Positions 61,509 through 64,000 of a DNA stretch of 64,000 bases are shown piece after piece. Within the stretch, counting starts at the first letter, position 1. Each line of letters begins with the position of its first letter. Source of the stretch: Minisyncoccota bacterium (GTDB lineage Bacteria > Patescibacteria > Paceibacteria > UBA9973 > UBA918); the NCBI GenBank assembly GCA_021734905.1, contig JAIPIB010000001.1:1-64000 (forward strand), given 5' to 3'. The notes below the pieces were generated by a model. It had not been told where the DNA came from and did no database searches. It worked only from the letters and a program-made list of their open reading frames with translations. A program made the position numbers and the translations under genes.

Positions 61509-62624
61509 GTGAGACTTTTAAAGACTCTGTTTGCAAGCGTTGATTGGTGGCTTATTTCCTCGGTTATTTTGCTGACGCTCCTTGGACTTGCCACAATGTA
61601 TACATTTGACGGAGACAACTCTTATTTTCAAAAACAAATTGCATGGATTGGAGTTGCACTCGTTGGTCTTTGTATAGCAATCATTCCAGATTATCGATTT
61701 CTTCGACAAGGCAACACAACATTTTTTATATACCTCGGGATACTTTTTTTGTTGGTTACGGTTCTTTTTTTGGGAGAAACAGTGAAGGGTGCGCAGAGTC
61801 GATTTGACCTCTTTTTCTTTTCGCTACAACCGTCTGACCCAGCGAAATTGGTACTCATTGCAATTCTTGCAAAATATTTTTCGAAACGACATGAACTCAT
61901 TGGCGACTTTAGGCACATTCTCGTCTCTGGTACATACGCACTTCTTATTTTTGGTCTTGTATTTATCCAGCCAGACTTTGGATCTGCTATTATTCTTTTT
62001 TCGATTTGGTTTGGAATGGTACTTGTTGCAGGAATTTCGTTTCGACATCTTGCGGTGGTGGGAATGATTGGCGTCATCGCGTTCATGGCTTTGTGGAATT
62101 TTGGTTTTCAAGAATATCAAAAGCAACGCATTATGACCTTCCTTCATCCGCTCGCGGACATACGGGGAACTGGCTATAATGCCTACCAATCAACAATTGC
62201 TGTTGGCTCTGGGCAGCTCCTTGGAAAGGGTGTCGGATATGGAACACAGTCAAAGCTTCAATTTCTTCCTGAGTATGAGACAGATTTTATATTCGCAGCT
62301 TTTGCTGAAGAGTGGGGGCTTGTCGGTTCGGCACTTCTTTTTTTCTTATTCAGTATCGTGATTTGGCGTCTTCTATACCACGCTGTTAGAGGTGCAACAA
62401 ATTTTGAGAGACTGTTTGCAGTTGGCGTTGCAATTCTCATTACAAGCCATTTTTTTGTGCATATAGGTATGAATATTGGATTACTGCCAGTGACCGGTAC
62501 AACGGTACCGTTTCTTTCATATGGAGGCTCACATCTTTTCACAGAGTTTCTTGGTATCGGTGTTGTTATTGCCATGGCAAGATACACAAAGCAACATTAT
62601 ATCGCTCGAGAACTGATTGAATAG
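61509..62624 (+). CDS. rodA: RodA/FtsW-type SEDS peptidoglycan polymerase
   Basis: 371 residues from a GTG start. About ten membrane helices. SEDS signatures: LQPSDPAKLVLIAILAKYFSKR, FIQPDFGSAIIL, AIAVGSGQLLGKGVGYGTQSKL-type loop, and GLLPVTGTTVPFLSYGGSHL. The catalytic Asp is in QPDFGS. It polymerises lipid II into glycan strands, most likely for side-wall growth; RodA and FtsW are hard to separate here, and length favours RodA. No partner PBP2 is adjacent. Convergent with the GT4 gene. Confidence 0.9.
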   Translation: MRLLKTLFASVDWWLISSVILLTLLGLATMYTFDGDNSYFQKQIAWIGVALVGLCIAIIPDYRFLRQGNTTFFIYLGILFLLVTVLFLGETVKGAQSRFDLFFFSLQPSDPAKLVLIAILAKYFSKRHELIGDFRHILVSGTYALLIFGLVFIQPDFGSAIILFSIWFGMVLVAGISFRHLAVVGMIGVIAFMALWNFGFQEYQKQRIMTFLHPLADIRGTGYNAYQSTIAVGSGQLLGKGVGYGTQSKLQFLPEYETDFIFAAFAEEWGLVGSALLFFLFSIVIWRLLYHAVRGATNFERLFAVGVAILITSHFFVHIGMNIGLLPVTGTTVPFLSYGGSHLFTEFLGIGVVIAMARYTKQHYIARELIE

Positions 62625-63767
62625 TTATTCTTTATATAGGGTAATAGTTTTCTGGAGCATTTTTTCAAAAGTAAAATCTTGTGCACGGAGAAGTGCATTT
62701 TGTGCGAGAGTTTCTCGAAGGGTTGGATCAGTATTGATATCGGTATAGCTTGTCGCAAGTGCCGTAACGCTCCCCGAAGGAAAGAGAAGTCCTGAATTCT
62801 TGTGTGTAATAATTTCTGGAATACCACCGACATTACTCGCAATGATCGGCAGTCCGGCGATACAGGCTTCAATAATGACGTATGCAAGCGCTTCAGAGCG
62901 AGACGAGAGAACAAAGAGATCAAACGCTTTGAGATATTGTGATGCTTCAGGAATATTTCCGGTAAAGAATACAACTCCTTCAAGGTCAAGTTCTTGTACA
63001 AGTGACTCCAGTCTCTTCCGTTCCTCACCTTCGCCAATAATGAGATGTCTAATATTTGGAAGCTGCTTCGATAGTGAAGCAAGCGCTCGAATGGTGACAT
63101 CGTGTTGCTTAATGGGATGGAGTTCACCGATAGTTACTGACCAAAAATCATTTTCATGATCGCGCAGCGTTGGGACATACCCAGAAAAGAATGATCGGGA
63201 AAATTCGCGGCTGTATAGATCTTTTATTGTTCTTCCGTTATGCACAACATGCATTTTGCTGTGCGCGAATGGGAAATTCATCTGCTGTTTCGTTGTCTTC
63301 GATACTACAATTGTGTGATGGGAAAGAAGGATGGTTATTCCGTGTAGTATTTTAATAATAAATTTTTGCCACGTCGGACGTTCTTCATTGAATGCCCATC
63401 CGTGCGCAGTGAATATAATTTTTTGGACAAAACACAGCCTTCCGATGAGCGCTCCTAAGCCTCCTGCTTTTGAGCTATTAATGTGGAGAATATCAGGCTT
63501 CTCAGATTTCATGGTGTTCCAAAGCTCGAGGGCTGTCTTTATTTCGCGAATTAGGGAGATATCTCGTTCAAGGGTATTGAGTGAAATGACACGCACTCCT
63601 TTTTTCACAAGTTCCTCCGTGAGTCGCCCGGTACCACCAAGTGCAACAATAATCTCAAATTCATTTGGATTGAGGTTTGTAGCAAGGTCATACACATAGC
63701 GCTGGGCGCCGCCCCAATTGCTCTTGGTAATAAGGAAAAGAATCTTTTTTCGAGTATGTTGTGTCAT
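62625..63767 (-). CDS. GT4 family glycosyltransferase
   Basis: 380 residues, GT-B fold. N-domain start KKILFLITKSNWGGAQRYVYDLA binds the acceptor; the C-domain has IGEGEERKRLESL, VFFTGNIPEASQYLKAFDLFVLSSRSEALAYVIIEACIAGLPIIASNVGGIPEII with the EX7E-type pair. It probably adds a sugar to an envelope polysaccharide or lipid-linked precursor. Its first 17 codons are duplicated upstream (63841-63892), and the duplicate frame overlaps this start as ATGA. Confidence 0.88.
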   Translation of the reverse strand: MTQHTRKKILFLITKSNWGGAQRYVYDLATNLNPNEFEIIVALGGTGRLTEELVKKGVRVISLNTLERDISLIREIKTALELWNTMKSEKPDILHINSSKAGGLGALIGRLCFVQKIIFTAHGWAFNEERPTWQKFIIKILHGITILLSHHTIVVSKTTKQQMNFPFAHSKMHVVHNGRTIKDLYSREFSRSFFSGYVPTLRDHENDFWSVTIGELHPIKQHDVTIRALASLSKQLPNIRHLIIGEGEERKRLESLVQELDLEGVVFFTGNIPEASQYLKAFDLFVLSSRSEALAYVIIEACIAGLPIIASNVGGIPEIITHKNSGLLFPSGSVTALATSYTDINTDPTLRETLAQNALLRAQDFTFEKMLQKTITLYKE

Positions 63768-63892
63768 ATATCTCTATGTAGAATGTCTGTGGTATTGGGG
63801 CGTATTTCTGAAAAGGTACCCCATACCTTTTCAGCCCGACAATTGCTCTTGGTAATAAGGAAAAGAATCTTTTTTCGAGTATGTCGTGTCAT
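63764..63892 (-). pseudogene. Duplicated 5' end of the glycosyltransferase gene (42-codon frame)
   Basis: 63841-63892 repeats 63716-63767 with one mismatch in 52. The frame reads MTRHTRKKILFLITKSNC then diverges (RAEKVWGTFSEIRPNTTDIL...) and its TGA overlaps the ATG of the full gene. A GAAAAGGTA/TACCTTTTC hairpin lies between the copies. It is either a broken gene head or an accidental upstream leader frame. Confidence 0.55.
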
Positions 63893-64000
63893 GTCTTATA
63901 TCACTATACCAGCATACAGGTTGTTCCATAAATGGGTAATTGTACTAGGAAAGACTTGCTAATTTACACCACTCGCGTAGGATATTTTTAACAGTATGGG
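63893..64000. other. Window end, possible start of another gene
   Basis: An ATG at 63996 preceded by TAGGATATTT could begin a gene outside the window. Nothing else can be supported. Confidence 0.2.

Overview
The window looks like a stretch of a Candidate Phyla Radiation (Patescibacteria) chromosome, most likely a Parcubacteria-type lineage. The basis is compact AT-rich genes with many short unrecognised membrane proteins, a PG-binding, low-complexity surface protein of the kind CPR bacteria make in quantity, an EF-P whose loop tip lacks the usual Lys/Arg, ORF-less group I introns in the 23S rRNA, no L1 gene after rplK and no L9 gene after rpsR. UGA is used as an ordinary stop (nrdB, for example), so this is not a UGA=Gly lineage. 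Lineage assignment is inference from gene content; no 16S lies in the window.

Layout. 1-5 kb: a structured inverted-repeat element, a TraB-like protein, a P-loop kinase with a frameshifted tail, an unknown coiled-coil protein, a ZIP metal transporter and MscL. 5-20 kb is dominated by deoxynucleotide and one-carbon metabolism: class I ribonucleotide reductase (nrdA, nrdB), DHFR, a deaminase of the dCMP type, ThyA, dUTPase and GlyA. Together they reduce CDP/UDP, make dUMP by two routes, methylate it to dTMP and regenerate the folate. secE, nusG and rplK are interleaved. 20-32 kb carries argS, ileS, glyS and metG with recO; ileS contains an inserted histidine-phosphatase domain. 32-38 kb: a TrpR-like regulator bracketed by identical palindromes, TatD, a free-standing GGDEF protein, a VanY-type carboxypeptidase, rpsF-ssb-rpsR, efp and an ECF-like sigma factor. 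38-50 kb: recA, ftsK, an HTH protein, the large surface protein with a long untranslated leader, a LCAT-like secreted hydrolase and small membrane proteins. 50-54 kb: rplJ, rplL, a frameshifted aldose epimerase, a regulator and an MscS-TM protein. 54-60 kb: an rRNA locus of 23S (two group I introns), an odd tRNA-like gene, an unknown structured RNA and 5S, followed by a shattered 5S copy. 60-64 kb: a VWA protein, RodA and a GT4 glycosyltransferase with a duplicated 5' end.

Gene expression signals fall into classes. Many genes have a -10 box (often extended, TGN-TATACT) ending 6-7 nt before ATG, which implies leaderless mRNA. Six information-processing or replication genes (nrdB, nusG, rplK, ssb, recA, rplL) share a leader motif ending 2-6 nt before ATG. 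Four genes that look foreign (HIT at 15.3 kb, ORFan at 22.3 kb, GGDEF at 33.4 kb, epimerase at 51.5 kb) instead have a canonical GGAGG Shine-Dalgarno. A dispersed intergenic hairpin family of about 13 copies runs through the whole window. Perfect palindromes also occur inside thyA, argS and glyA.
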